This document shows, in pieces, positions 8,724 to 17,117 of a DNA stretch of 64,000 nt. Each line of letters opens with the position of its first letter. Within the stretch, counting starts at the first letter, position 1. The DNA is from RGIG4097 sp937885645 (lineage in GTDB: Bacteria > Bacillota > Clostridia > Christensenellales > CAG-917), in assembly GCA_937885645.1 (NCBI GenBank), contig CALABJ010000003.1:1-64000 (forward strand). The letters run 5' to 3'. The notes under the pieces are model-generated. The model saw only the letters and a program-made list of their open reading frames with translations, ran no database searches and had not been told where the DNA came from. A program made the position numbers and the translations under genes.

Positions 8724-9590
8724 ATGTTCAAAGGCACAGCAACTGCTCTTATCACTCCCTTCACCGACAACGGTGTTGACTTCAAAGCACTGGACAAAAT
8801 CCTTGACTATCAAGTTGACGGTGGCGTAAATGCCCTTGTCATCCTTGGCACAACTGGTGAACCTGCAACCATGACCAAAGAAGAAAAAGTGGCAGTGGTT
8901 GAAGCAGTTGTGAAAAAATTGAAAGGCAAACTGCCTATCATCGTTGGCGCAGGCGCAAACTGCACCGCTGACGCAGTTGAAAACGCAAAACTCTACACCG
9001 CACTCGGTGCAGACGGTCTCCTTGTTGTCACACCTTACTACAACAAGTGCACAGGGGACGGTCTTGTGGCTCACTACACCGCGGTGGCTAAGGCAACTCC
9101 CCTTCCTATCATCGCCTACAACGTGCCCGGTCGCACTGGCGTCAATATGCTTCCTAAGACTTTTGCAAAGATTGCAGAAATCGACAACATCGTCGGCATC
9201 AAGGAAGCCAGCGGAAATATGGAACAAATTGAAGAGTGCATCCGCCTCGTTGGCGACAAGGCAGATGTCATCAGTGGCGACGACGGCCTCACTGTGCCCG
9301 TTATGCTTATGGGTGGCAGTGGTGTCATCTCAGTGGCAAGCAACCTTGCTCCCACCTACGTTTCAACAATGACAAACTGCGCTCTCGGTGGAGATACAAA
9401 GCGCGCTGCAAAAATGCAACTTGATATGCTCCCCTTTGTGAAGGCATTGTTCAGTGAAGTCAATCCTATCCCCGCAAAGAAGGGTGCAGAACTCCTGGGC
9501 CTTTGCAACGGCAAACTCCGCCTCCCCCTCACAGAAATGACAGAAGAAAATGCAAAGGTGCTTGAAGCACTTTTGAAGGAATTTGTATGA
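8724..9590 (+). CDS. dapA: 4-hydroxy-tetrahydrodipicolinate synthase
   Basis: Condenses pyruvate with aspartate semialdehyde, the first committed step to diaminopimelate and lysine. The 288-residue TIM barrel shows TTGEPATM (pyruvate-binding loop, about 43-50), YNVPGRTG (about 132-139) and the Schiff-base lysine in GIKEASGN (about 160). An open frame continues 35 codons upstream into asd, but GGAGG is 7 bases before the ATG at 8724, and the homologous N-terminus starts here. It overlaps dapB by 4 bases (ATGA). Confidence 0.96.
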   Translation: MFKGTATALITPFTDNGVDFKALDKILDYQVDGGVNALVILGTTGEPATMTKEEKVAVVEAVVKKLKGKLPIIVGAGANCTADAVENAKLYTALGADGLLVVTPYYNKCTGDGLVAHYTAVAKATPLPIIAYNVPGRTGVNMLPKTFAKIAEIDNIVGIKEASGNMEQIEECIRLVGDKADVISGDDGLTVPVMLMGGSGVISVASNLAPTYVSTMTNCALGGDTKRAAKMQLDMLPFVKALFSEVNPIPAKKGAELLGLCNGKLRLPLTEMTEENAKVLEALLKEFV

Positions 9591-10780
9591 TAAGAATTGC
9601 ATTGTCAGGTGCTGGCGGCAGAATGGGCCGTACAGTATATAAATCCCTCATCGACTCAAAGGAATATCAAATTGTCTTCGGCGTGGACCAATATCCTACC
9701 GAAGATTTGCCTTTTCCTGTTTATAGAAGTTTTGAGGGTTGCACACTGGATGCGGATGTCATCCTTGACTTCTCATCCCCCTCTTCCCTTGACGGCATCC
9801 TTGACTACGCCGTGAAGACCAACACAAAAGTGGTGCTGGCAACAACTGGCTACACCCCTGAACAACTGAAACGCATAGGCTACGCTTCAAAAGAAGTGGC
9901 AGTCTTCCACTCTGCAAATATGTCCCTCGGCATCAACCTCCTTGCAAACCTTTCAAAGGAAGCAATGAAGTTCCTCGGTGACGGCTACGATGTGGAAATC
10001 GTTGAAACCCACCACAACAAAAAACTTGATGCACCCAGTGGCACTGCACTCACACTTGCCTCTGCAATCAATAGCGTCCGTGAAAAGGAACTTGACCACG
10101 TCTATGGCAGACGAGAAAGTGCAAAGCGCAGAGAGAAAAACGAAATCGGCATCCACGCAATCCGTGGTGGCACGGTTGTTGGAAAACACGACGTTATGTT
10201 CCTTGGAGCAGGTGAACTTGTCCGTCTTTCACACGAGGCAGAAAGCAAAGAGGTCTTTGTCCGTGGCGCACTTAGAGCAATCAACTTTGTCATGGCAAAA
10301 CAAACTGGCCTTTATGATATGAATTCAATTCTGGGCAGTTTCTATGCAGTCACCTCAGTGTCCTCAGAAAAGGATGTGTCAATGCTCTTCTTCCCCTCAA
10401 TTGAAGCGGACCGTTTCATCGCAATCCTTCGTGGCATAAAGGACGCCGACATCAACCTTGATATGATTTCACAAAACATCAACCTTGACGGCACTCTTGC
10501 AGTGTCATTCACCCTTGGTGACAGCGACCTTGCAGTGGCAGAAAAGATTGTTGGAGATCAACCTCACACCTCAGTTGTGGGCACAGCAAAGCTGACCGCA
10601 GAAGGTGCTGGTATGGAACACACAAGTGGTGTTGCCCTTGAAGTGCTGTCAATCCTTAAAGGCCTTGGCACAAACATCTACGCAATCACAACAAGTGAAA
10701 CAAAAATCTCTTGTTGCATAGATCACTCAAAGCTTGTGGAGGCAGAAAGCGCACTGAAAAAATACTACGGACTTGGCTGA
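9587..10780 (+). CDS. dapB: Dihydrodipicolinate reductase fused to a tandem ACT domain
   Basis: Reduces hydroxy-tetrahydrodipicolinate with NAD(P)H in lysine/DAP synthesis. Residues 1-245 are a complete DapB: nucleotide motif GAGGRMGR, ETHHNKKLDAPSGTA (catalytic His and Lys) and GAGELVRLSHEA. About 145 further residues follow that DapB (usually 240-270 residues) does not have. They match the C-terminal regulatory region of aspartokinase: NLDMISQNINLDG and SFTL resemble its first ACT unit, and TSETKISCCID its second. No stop, frameshift or internal start separates the parts. No aspartokinase catalytic gene is in the window. The inference is that an amino acid, most likely lysine, controls this reductase allosterically. 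Confidence 0.93.
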   Translation: MIRIALSGAGGRMGRTVYKSLIDSKEYQIVFGVDQYPTEDLPFPVYRSFEGCTLDADVILDFSSPSSLDGILDYAVKTNTKVVLATTGYTPEQLKRIGYASKEVAVFHSANMSLGINLLANLSKEAMKFLGDGYDVEIVETHHNKKLDAPSGTALTLASAINSVREKELDHVYGRRESAKRREKNEIGIHAIRGGTVVGKHDVMFLGAGELVRLSHEAESKEVFVRGALRAINFVMAKQTGLYDMNSILGSFYAVTSVSSEKDVSMLFFPSIEADRFIAILRGIKDADINLDMISQNINLDGTLAVSFTLGDSDLAVAEKIVGDQPHTSVVGTAKLTAEGAGMEHTSGVALEVLSILKGLGTNIYAITTSETKISCCIDHSKLVEAESALKKYYGLG

Positions 10781-10843
10781 CAAGTTTCTTTTGGCAGTCA
10801 ATCTGACAAAAGCAAACAAAAGCGCAAATTTGGTTGAAATGAC

Positions 10844-10873
10844 GAAAAAAGCACCGAAAATGGTGCTTTTTTT
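10844..10873 (+). terminator. Terminator of asd-dapA-dapB
   Basis: AAAGCACC-GAAAAT-GGTGCTTT followed by a run of T, about 65 bases after the dapB stop. Confidence 0.85.
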
Positions 10874-10941
10874 GATTTTTCACTTTTTGATGATTATTCT
10901 AAAAAACGGATTTTTTTGTAATACTTCACTTTTTAAAAAAC

Positions 10942-10970
10942 AAAAACGCGCCTTGAAAAGCGCGGTTTTT
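10942..10970 (-). terminator. Terminator of the minus-strand oad-birA-eamA unit
   Basis: An inverted repeat with a CGCG core, A-rich on one side and T-rich on the other, about 35 bases beyond the EamA stop at 11004. It faces the dap terminator across a short AT-rich gap. Confidence 0.7.
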
Positions 10971-11003
10971 CATTTCTTTGCCCTTTGAAAATCGATTTTT
11001 GCC

Positions 11004-11942
11004 TTATTCCACAAAATACTTGTTATTTCGGAATTCGAGGAAGTCGTGAGGGATTTCGAACTGGGCTATAAACACTGCGATGAACACGAGGAGGCAACCA
11101 GCAAGTTCTTTTGCGGTGCTCTCTTCACCAAGTATTATGATGCCACCAAAGAGGGCAATGACTGACTCTAGGCTCATAATGAGGGTTGCAACAGAGGCCT
11201 TCACTCTCTTCTGTCCTGCCGTTTGCAAAGTGTATGCTAGACCGCTTGAAAGCACCCCTACGTAAAGGAGAGGAATTATGCTTTCTGAAAGAGCGATGGC
11301 GGTTGGGAATCCGTTGGCTGCCATAAAGGGGAAACCGATGACTGCGCTTGTTGCAAACTGCATAAAGGTGAATTTGATTGGGTCACTATTCTTGCAGTAG
11401 AGGTCCACAAAGAAGATGTGGAAACCAAAGGTGATTGCACTGCAAAATACAAGAGCATCTCCCTGTGCCAAAGTGAAGCTGTCGTTGATGCACATAAGCA
11501 CAAATCCCATGATTGCAACCAAAACCGCACAGCAGTTGACAAGTGAGGTGCGCTTCCTTGCAAAGACACCAAGGATAGGCACGATGACGATGTAGAGGAC
11601 GGTGATGAAACCTGCCTTGCCTGAGGTGGTGCTTTCAATGCCTATTTGTTGCACTATGGTGGACACAAAGAGGATTGCGCCACAGAATATACCGCCGATG
11701 ACGGTGTCGCGGTTGAAGCCTACGACCTTCTCCCCTTTCTTCTTTTTGTAGAAGTCGGCAAGGAGCACTGATACGCCAAGGACGATTGTGGCGATGAGGT
11801 ATCTCATCTCACTGAGGGAAATACTGTCGATATGATTGACGCCCTCACGTTGAGCGACAAAAGCAAAGCCCCATACGAAAGCGGTGGCGAGAAGTATGAT
11901 TACGCCCGAAAATGCACTTTTCTTACTTTGAAAGTTTTGCAT
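11004..11942 (-). CDS. EamA-family (DMT) metabolite exporter
   Basis: A 312-residue membrane protein of ten predicted helices in two EamA repeats; the opening ATAFVWGFAFVAQREG and the second-repeat WGVL-like region are typical of drug/metabolite transporters that export amino acids or related compounds. Substrate cannot be told. GGGAGG is 6 bases before the ATG at 11942, and the gene overlaps the end of birA by 20 bases, so it is translated from the same message. Confidence 0.85.
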   Translation of the reverse strand: MQNFQSKKSAFSGVIILLATAFVWGFAFVAQREGVNHIDSISLSEMRYLIATIVLGVSVLLADFYKKKKGEKVVGFNRDTVIGGIFCGAILFVSTIVQQIGIESTTSGKAGFITVLYIVIVPILGVFARKRTSLVNCCAVLVAIMGFVLMCINDSFTLAQGDALVFCSAITFGFHIFFVDLYCKNSDPIKFTFMQFATSAVIGFPFMAANGFPTAIALSESIIPLLYVGVLSSGLAYTLQTAGQKRVKASVATLIMSLESVIALFGGIIILGEESTAKELAGCLLVFIAVFIAQFEIPHDFLEFRNNKYFVE

Positions 11943-12684
11943 AACACACCTCCCCCCAGTTTATATTGTGAGTGCCCTTTTGGTTTTCTATGACGAGAGC
12001 GCCGTCGCTTTCAACGGAAATTGCTTTGCCTGTGACACCGTCCCCTCTCGTGACGATTTTGCCGAGGGTTTCAAGGCAAGCTTTGTATTCATCAAGGACT
12101 GCCTTCTCGTCCTCTTCAAAGACGCTGTAAAGCTCCTTGACAAGGAGTTTGGTCGCCTTGGTCAAAGATGCCTTTTTGCCTGTTGCAGTATAAAGTGAAG
12201 TGGCGATACTCTTGACTTCGTCAAGGTCTTCCATTTTTGTGTTGACGTTGAGCCCTAGCCCGATGATGACGAATCTATCCCCTTTCACCACACTTTCAGG
12301 CAGTATGCCACAAATCTTTTTGCCGTCAAGAAGGACGTCGTTGGGCCACTTGATTGCAAGTCTATTTTTATCTACGCCAAGGCGGACAAGCACTCTCTTC
12401 ACTGCCACGGCTGAATAAAGCGCCCAAACTGAGAAGTTTTCCTCTGCAGGGGTGATATAACTCATATACACTCCACCCTTGGGGGACAAGAAGGTGCGGT
12501 CATATCTGCCACGACCTGCGCCCTGCTCTTTTGCCACCAAAACTACGGGAGAAGTCAGGTTGTTTTCCTTGACGAGCACTTTAGCAAGATAATTCGTTGA
12601 CGAGGTAAAGTAAAAGTAAAAGCAAGGCACCGAGGTGCCTTGCTTTACGTTGATTGACAATACTTTACACTGTCTTAAATGCAC
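11923..12684 (-). CDS. birA: Biotin-protein ligase (no DNA-binding domain)
   Basis: Attaches biotin to the carrier protein of the upstream decarboxylase. The 253-residue product holds the ligase motif GAGRGRYDR (about residues 56-64), the biotin-binding KWPNDVLL (about 113-120) and the GLGLNVN segment, and a short C-terminal SH3-like domain. The N-terminal helix-turn-helix of class II BirA is absent, so it is not a repressor. The start is a GTG at 12684 with GGAGG 7 bases upstream, overlapping the end of oadB. Codons 15-24 form a long perfect inverted repeat that looks like a terminator (12619-12646). Confidence 0.92.
   Translation of the reverse strand: MHLRQCKVLSINVKQGTSVPCFYFYFTSSTNYLAKVLVKENNLTSPVVLVAKEQGAGRGRYDRTFLSPKGGVYMSYITPAEENFSVWALYSAVAVKRVLVRLGVDKNRLAIKWPNDVLLDGKKICGILPESVVKGDRFVIIGLGLNVNTKMEDLDEVKSIATSLYTATGKKASLTKATKLLVKELYSVFEEDEKAVLDEYKACLETLGKIVTRGDGVTGKAISVESDGALVIENQKGTHNINWGEVCYAKLSK
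12619..12646 (-). terminator. Terminator-like hairpin inside the 5' end of birA
   Basis: A 13-bp perfect inverted repeat (AAAGCAAGGCACC and complement, 2-base centre) followed on the minus strand by TTTTACTTTTACTTT. It lies about 45 bases after the oadB stop yet within the birA reading frame, so it may cut transcription between the pump genes and birA. Confidence 0.65.
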
Positions 12685-12687
12685 TTG

Positions 12688-13887
12688 TTAGCCTCCAAAC
12701 ACTGCCATAAGGAATCCCGCCGCCACTGCAGAGCCGATGACACCTGCCACGTTGGGACCCATTGCATGCATGAGAAGATAGTTGTTGGGGTTGTATTTGC
12801 GCGCCGTATTGTTGACAACACGAGCCGCCATAGGCACGGCTGAAACCCCTGCTGCGCCGATGAGAGGATTGATTTTGCCCTTTGTGATTTTGCACATAAG
12901 CTTGCCAAGAAGAAGTCCGCCAACTGTTGCAAACATAAACGCAAAGAGACCCAATGCGATGATGTAAAGTGTTTGGACTTGCAAGAAGTTTTCGCCCTTT
13001 GCCGTTGCGCCGACTGAGATGCCAAGGAACAAGGTGACGATGTTCATAAGTGCGTTTTGTGCTGTGTCTGCAAGACGTCCTGTGACACCACATTCCTTCA
13101 AAAGGTTGCCGAACATAAGGCATCCGAGAAGGCCTGCAACTGAAGGAAGAATCAAGCAAGTTGCAAGAGTGACGATGATGGGGAACAAAATCTTTTCCGC
13201 CTTGCTGACCTCACGAGTAGGCTTCATAAGTATATTTCTTTCTTTCGAAGTTGTCAAGGCTTTCATAAGAGGAGGTTGAATGATGGGGATCAACGCCATA
13301 TATGAATATGCTGCAACTGCGATGGGTGCAAGGATTTCAGGAGCAAGTGACTTGGTGAGCCAAATTGCGGTAGGACCGTCTGCACCACCGATGATACCGA
13401 TGGATGCTGCTTGAGGGCCGGTGAATCCAAGTGCGATTGCAAGGAAAAATGCAACGTAGATGCCAAGTTGTGCGGCTGCGCCCAAAAGAAGTGATTTGGG
13501 GTTGGAGATCAACGGACCAAAGTCGGTCATTGCGCCAACGCCTATGAAGATAAGGCAAGGATATATGCCGGTTTTGACGCCGATATAAAGGACGTCGATA
13601 AGACCGCCGTGTTGAAGAACGTCCAAATAGTCCACTCCGTTTGCCACTGCGCTCTCTCCCGTCCACATTTCGGGATGATACAAAACATCACTGCTGTCTT
13701 TGATCATGGGCAAGTTGGTGAGAAGCATACCAAATGCGATACCCACAAGAAGCAGAGGTTCAAATTTCTTTTTGATTCCAAGATAAAGGAACACGCATGC
13801 TATGACAAGCATAACGGCGTTTTGCCAAGTAAAGTTGGCAAAACCGCTTGTGTCCCACAAATTGGATAGTGTTTTTCCTACGTCCAT
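12688..13887 (-). CDS. oadB: Sodium-pumping decarboxylase beta subunit
   Basis: Membrane subunit that decarboxylates carboxybiotin and exports Na+ across the cell membrane. The 399-residue protein is highly hydrophobic with the family signature GIIGGADGPTAIW (about residues 166-178, holding the Na+-site Asp) and a second conserved segment near GAAGVSAVPMAARV toward the C-terminus. Length is normal for OadB/GcdB/MmdB. It follows the biotin carrier by 8 bases. With OadA here, oxaloacetate decarboxylation is the likely reaction, though methylmalonyl-CoA or glutaconyl-CoA pumps use the same subunit. Confidence 0.93.
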   Translation of the reverse strand: MDVGKTLSNLWDTSGFANFTWQNAVMLVIACVFLYLGIKKKFEPLLLVGIAFGMLLTNLPMIKDSSDVLYHPEMWTGESAVANGVDYLDVLQHGGLIDVLYIGVKTGIYPCLIFIGVGAMTDFGPLISNPKSLLLGAAAQLGIYVAFFLAIALGFTGPQAASIGIIGGADGPTAIWLTKSLAPEILAPIAVAAYSYMALIPIIQPPLMKALTTSKERNILMKPTREVSKAEKILFPIIVTLATCLILPSVAGLLGCLMFGNLLKECGVTGRLADTAQNALMNIVTLFLGISVGATAKGENFLQVQTLYIIALGLFAFMFATVGGLLLGKLMCKITKGKINPLIGAAGVSAVPMAARVVNNTARKYNPNNYLLMHAMGPNVAGVIGSAVAAGFLMAVFGG

Positions 13888-13895
13888 ACTTTACC

Positions 13896-14303
13896 TCAAA
13901 TGATTGTGACAAGCACTGCGCCTGTTTCCACCACTGCGCCCTTTTGAACAAGAACTTGACCGACCTTGCCTGACTTGGGTGCTGTGATTTCGTTTTCCAT
14001 CTTCATTGCTTCAACGATGACGAGGACGTCCCCTTCCTTGACCGTTTGACCGGGAGCGACTTTCACTGCGTTGACGTTGCCGGGGAAAGGTGACTTGACA
14101 CCTTCTCCTTCACCTGCCACTACGGGGGCGGCGGGAGCTGCTGCGGGTGCTGCTGCGGGAGCGGCTACGGGTGCTGCTGCAACGGGAGCTGCTGCGGGTG
14201 CTACTGTGGGGAGAGCGGCTTCATATTCTGCTTGGATGACTGCCTCGCCCTTTTCCACTTCTACTTCATATATTTTGCCATTGAGGGTCACTTTGTAAAT
14301 CAT
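13896..14303 (-). CDS. Biotin carrier protein of the decarboxylase
   Basis: A 135-residue carrier: about 30 N-terminal residues (YKVTLNGKIYEVEVEKG), a long flexible Ala/Pro linker (about 31-65), and a biotinyl domain with the attachment lysine in EAMKMENEI (about residue 101). In classical OadA this domain is fused to the alpha subunit; here it is separate, as in GcdC/MmdC. The linker is built from repeated GCT/GCA-CCC codons and is GC-rich compared with its surroundings. It overlaps oadG by 4 bases (ATGA). Confidence 0.93.
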   Translation of the reverse strand: MIYKVTLNGKIYEVEVEKGEAVIQAEYEAALPTVAPAAAPVAAAPVAAPAAAPAAAPAAPVVAGEGEGVKSPFPGNVNAVKVAPGQTVKEGDVLVIVEAMKMENEITAPKSGKVGQVLVQKGAVVETGAVLVTII

Positions 14304-14716
14304 AATGTCTCCTTTTCTGCGTCTTCGTCAATACGCTTGATGGATTTGAATCTAAGTTCATTGAGAGGTGTGCCTGTGGAGTCTGCCACGATTGCCATAA
14401 TCATAGCTGCGTCTCTTTCCTCAGTTTTGATGAGGACAAGTTCTCCACAAGTTCCTTTTGCTTTAGGTTCTTCGTTTTGAGGTGCTGTTTCTGCCACTTC
14501 CTCAGTCTTCTTCAACTTTTTGAAGAGGTCTGCGGGTTTAGGGAGTTTGGGCATTTTTGCTGCGATTGCAGGAGATTTTGCCATGATCTTGCCCATAACC
14601 CAGATGATTCCCATGAGAATCACCAGCACGCCAAACACTATACCCATGCCAAGCAATGACAAAAGCAAGGCGTCTGTCAATGGCATGGCAAATTCACATA
14701 ATGTTGTGTTTATCAT
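14300..14716 (-). CDS. oadG: Sodium-pumping decarboxylase gamma subunit
   Basis: A 138-residue OadG-family subunit: one membrane helix (about 15-40, LLLSLLGMGIVFGVLVILMG), a Lys/Pro-rich cytoplasmic linker, then a soluble tail. The family anchors and assembles the alpha subunit, carrier and beta pump. It follows oadA by 8 bases with AAGGTG before the ATG. Longer than some OadG proteins because of the tail after residue 85. Confidence 0.87.
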   Translation of the reverse strand: MINTTLCEFAMPLTDALLLSLLGMGIVFGVLVILMGIIWVMGKIMAKSPAIAAKMPKLPKPADLFKKLKKTEEVAETAPQNEEPKAKGTCGELVLIKTEERDAAMIMAIVADSTGTPLNELRFKSIKRIDEDAEKETL

Positions 14717-14724
14717 ATTTCACC

Positions 14725-16107
14725 TTATTTTTCAATGGGAGCGATTGTGTATTTGACAACCTTTTCTTCCTCTGCCTTTCTTGCTGCAAAGAATTTTTCT
14801 GTGACAGCGGGGAAAGCGATATAGCTGAGGACGTCTTCGTCGTTCTTTGCAATGCCTTCAAGCTCTGCCTTGGTCTTGTCAAAGACGGGTTCAAGGGTGT
14901 CGGCATATCTGCCTTCGATGGGTTTTTCATCGCCGAGGACTTTATGAAGGACGTCAGGGTTGATAGGTGCGGGGGTTGTGCCGTATTCACCAAGGCAATA
15001 GGACTTGACTTCCTTTGAAACGTTCTTGTATCTTTCCCCTGCGAGGACGTTGTTGGTGGCTTGGACGCCAACCATTTGGCTCATAGGTGTGACAAGAGGA
15101 GGATAGCCAAGGTCTGCTCTCACTTTGGGGGTTTCAAGAAGAACTTGTTCAAACTTGTCCATTGCGTTTTGTGCTTTCAGTTGTGCAACCAGGTTTGAAA
15201 GCATACCGCCGGGGACTTTGTAGTTGAGAGCGTCTGTGTCTGTTGCCATCATCTTGGGGTTGAGACCGCCGGATGCGATAAATTCATCACGGATAGGCTT
15301 GAAGAAGTCGTTGACTTCTTTGAGCACTGCGTCGTCAAGACCGGTTTCATAGCCCAGTTGTTTGAATGCAAAGTTGATTGTTTCGGTTGCAGGTTGGCTT
15401 GTGCCACCGCTGAAACATGAGGTTGCTGTATCGATGACGTCGCATCCTGCTTCAACTGCCTTCATATAGGTCATATATGCAAGACCTGTTGTGCAGTGAG
15501 TGTGAAGGACCACGGGCACTTTGACTTCTTTCTTGATTGCGCCGATAAGTTCTTTGGCTTCATAGGGGCTCATCGTGCCTGCCATATCCTTGACGCAGAT
15601 TGATTGGACGCCCATATTTTCAAGCTCTTTTGCAAGTTTTGCATAGGCTTCAAGGGTGTGAACGGGGCTTTGGGTATAACTCAAAGTGCCGGACACTGTT
15701 GCGCCTTTCTTGATGGCTTCGTTTGCTGCCACTTCAATGTTTCTCAAGTCGTTCAGTGCGTCAAAAATGCGGATGATGTCGATGCCGTTGTCAACTGACT
15801 TGTCAACGAACAAACGCACCACTTCGTCGGGATAGTGCTTGTAGCCAAGCAAGTTTTGTCCGCGAAGGAGCATTTGAAGTTTGGTGTTGGGCATTGCTTT
15901 TCTCAGTTTGCGAAGTCTTTCCCAAGGATCTTCGTTGAGATAGCGCAAGCAACAGTCAAACACTGCACCGCCCCAGCATTCCACAGAATAGTAGCCTGCT
16001 TTGTCCATTGTGGGCAGGATGTCTGCGAATTTTGCAAAAGGAAGTCTTGTTGCGATGAGTGATTGGTTTGCATCACGCAGGACTGTCTCGGTAAATCCGA
16101 TTTTCAT
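14725..16107 (-). CDS. oadA: Carboxyltransferase (alpha) subunit of oxaloacetate decarboxylase
   Basis: Moves the carboxyl group from oxaloacetate (or a related acid) to biotin. The 460-residue protein shows the DANQSLIATR motif (about 12-21), the carbamylated-lysine site CVKDMAG (about 178) and the metal-binding LHTHCTTG (about 205), all standard for the OadA/PycB carboxyltransferase. It stops before the biotinyl domain, which is encoded separately two genes on. A TTG earlier in frame is ignored because GGAGG lies 8 bases before the ATG at 16107. Confidence 0.94.
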   Translation of the reverse strand: MKIGFTETVLRDANQSLIATRLPFAKFADILPTMDKAGYYSVECWGGAVFDCCLRYLNEDPWERLRKLRKAMPNTKLQMLLRGQNLLGYKHYPDEVVRLFVDKSVDNGIDIIRIFDALNDLRNIEVAANEAIKKGATVSGTLSYTQSPVHTLEAYAKLAKELENMGVQSICVKDMAGTMSPYEAKELIGAIKKEVKVPVVLHTHCTTGLAYMTYMKAVEAGCDVIDTATSCFSGGTSQPATETINFAFKQLGYETGLDDAVLKEVNDFFKPIRDEFIASGGLNPKMMATDTDALNYKVPGGMLSNLVAQLKAQNAMDKFEQVLLETPKVRADLGYPPLVTPMSQMVGVQATNNVLAGERYKNVSKEVKSYCLGEYGTTPAPINPDVLHKVLGDEKPIEGRYADTLEPVFDKTKAELEGIAKNDEDVLSYIAFPAVTEKFFAARKAEEEKVVKYTIAPIEK

Positions 16108-16135
16108 ATTTATTGCCTCCAAAATTGTGTATATT

Positions 16136-17116
16136 CTACTTTATATCGCTGAGAGGAAGCATCTTCACGTCGAAGCTTCCGTCGTCGTTGATTTCAATGA
16201 TTGTGCCACCACGTTGGGTGTGTTTCTTTTTGATGCCGATGTAGGCAAGATAGTCAATGCTCATGCCGTAGGTCAGGCGTATGCCCTGATAGGTAAGGGA
16301 CAGGGTGTTGACGTGATCGTGACCCATAAACATACCCTTGCAACTGCCAAAGTCCACCATCTCTTTGAAAAAGTTGGATTTCTTTTGCTTGGGATAGCCA
16401 AAGTAATTGTCTTTTTCAAGGACAAAGCCGTGATGATAGGTGACGGACTTATCTCCACGATAGCACTTTTCCCACGCTTCTTTGAATTCCTTGGGAGGAA
16501 TATGGAAGAAAGCCAGTGAAGGAAGCACTTTGCCGTCTCCAGATTGCTCACGGACTGTGCGCTTGTACCAGTCAATTTGGTCGTCGTGGATGACGTCAAA
16601 TCCGCTGAAAAATGACTTGGTGATGTAGGCGTTGGAGTCCACCATCATAAGGAGCATAGCAGGGCTTCCGTCCTTGTTTTCAATGCGGATGCAATAGTTT
16701 CCGCAACCAGTGATGCCCTCTTCACCCTTCTCATAAAGACATCCGTCAAAGGATTTGAAATATTCACCAAGTTGCTCCTTTGTGTAAGTGGCAAAAACTT
16801 CGCCGTCATGGTTGCCGAAAGCAAAGCACCAAGGCTTGCCAAGACTTTGAAGGAGAGTGGCCAGTTTTTTTGCAGGACGCTTATTGTTGCGTGCACCTGT
16901 TGCCCAAAACAAAGGATAAACCATATCCCCAGTCATCACGATAAGGTCAGGGTCCGCCGCCTTCACAACCTTTTCAACTGCTTCAAGGGCCCATCTATCC
17001 TTTCTAAAACAAAGGATACCGCCACCGATGTGAATGTCGGTCAGTTGCAGGACTCTAAAAGGTCTGCCCTCTTCCTTTACTATGGTTGTCACAACCTTTT
17101 GTTTTTTGATTTCCAT
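16136..17116 (-). CDS. Metallophosphoesterase
   Basis: A 326-residue calcineurin-like phosphoesterase. Metal motifs are in order: DIHIGGG (about residue 26), GDMVY (about 65), GNHDGE (about 101), a histidine in FFHIPP and GHDHVN (about 265). Such proteins cleave phosphodi- or monoesters; the arrangement resembles the Icc/purple-acid-phosphatase-like group (DUF-type phosphohydrolases acting outside or inside the cell), but no signal peptide is visible. The chosen ATG is one base after the transporter's stop; an upstream frame into that gene is ignored. It lies between a sugar symporter and the decarboxylase operon, with 28 bases to oadA, so all may share one transcript. Confidence 0.85.
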   Translation of the reverse strand: MEIKKQKVVTTIVKEEGRPFRVLQLTDIHIGGGILCFRKDRWALEAVEKVVKAADPDLIVMTGDMVYPLFWATGARNNKRPAKKLATLLQSLGKPWCFAFGNHDGEVFATYTKEQLGEYFKSFDGCLYEKGEEGITGCGNYCIRIENKDGSPAMLLMMVDSNAYITKSFFSGFDVIHDDQIDWYKRTVREQSGDGKVLPSLAFFHIPPKEFKEAWEKCYRGDKSVTYHHGFVLEKDNYFGYPKQKKSNFFKEMVDFGSCKGMFMGHDHVNTLSLTYQGIRLTYGMSIDYLAYIGIKKKHTQRGGTIIEINDDGSFDVKMLPLSDIK

Positions 17117-17117
17117 A

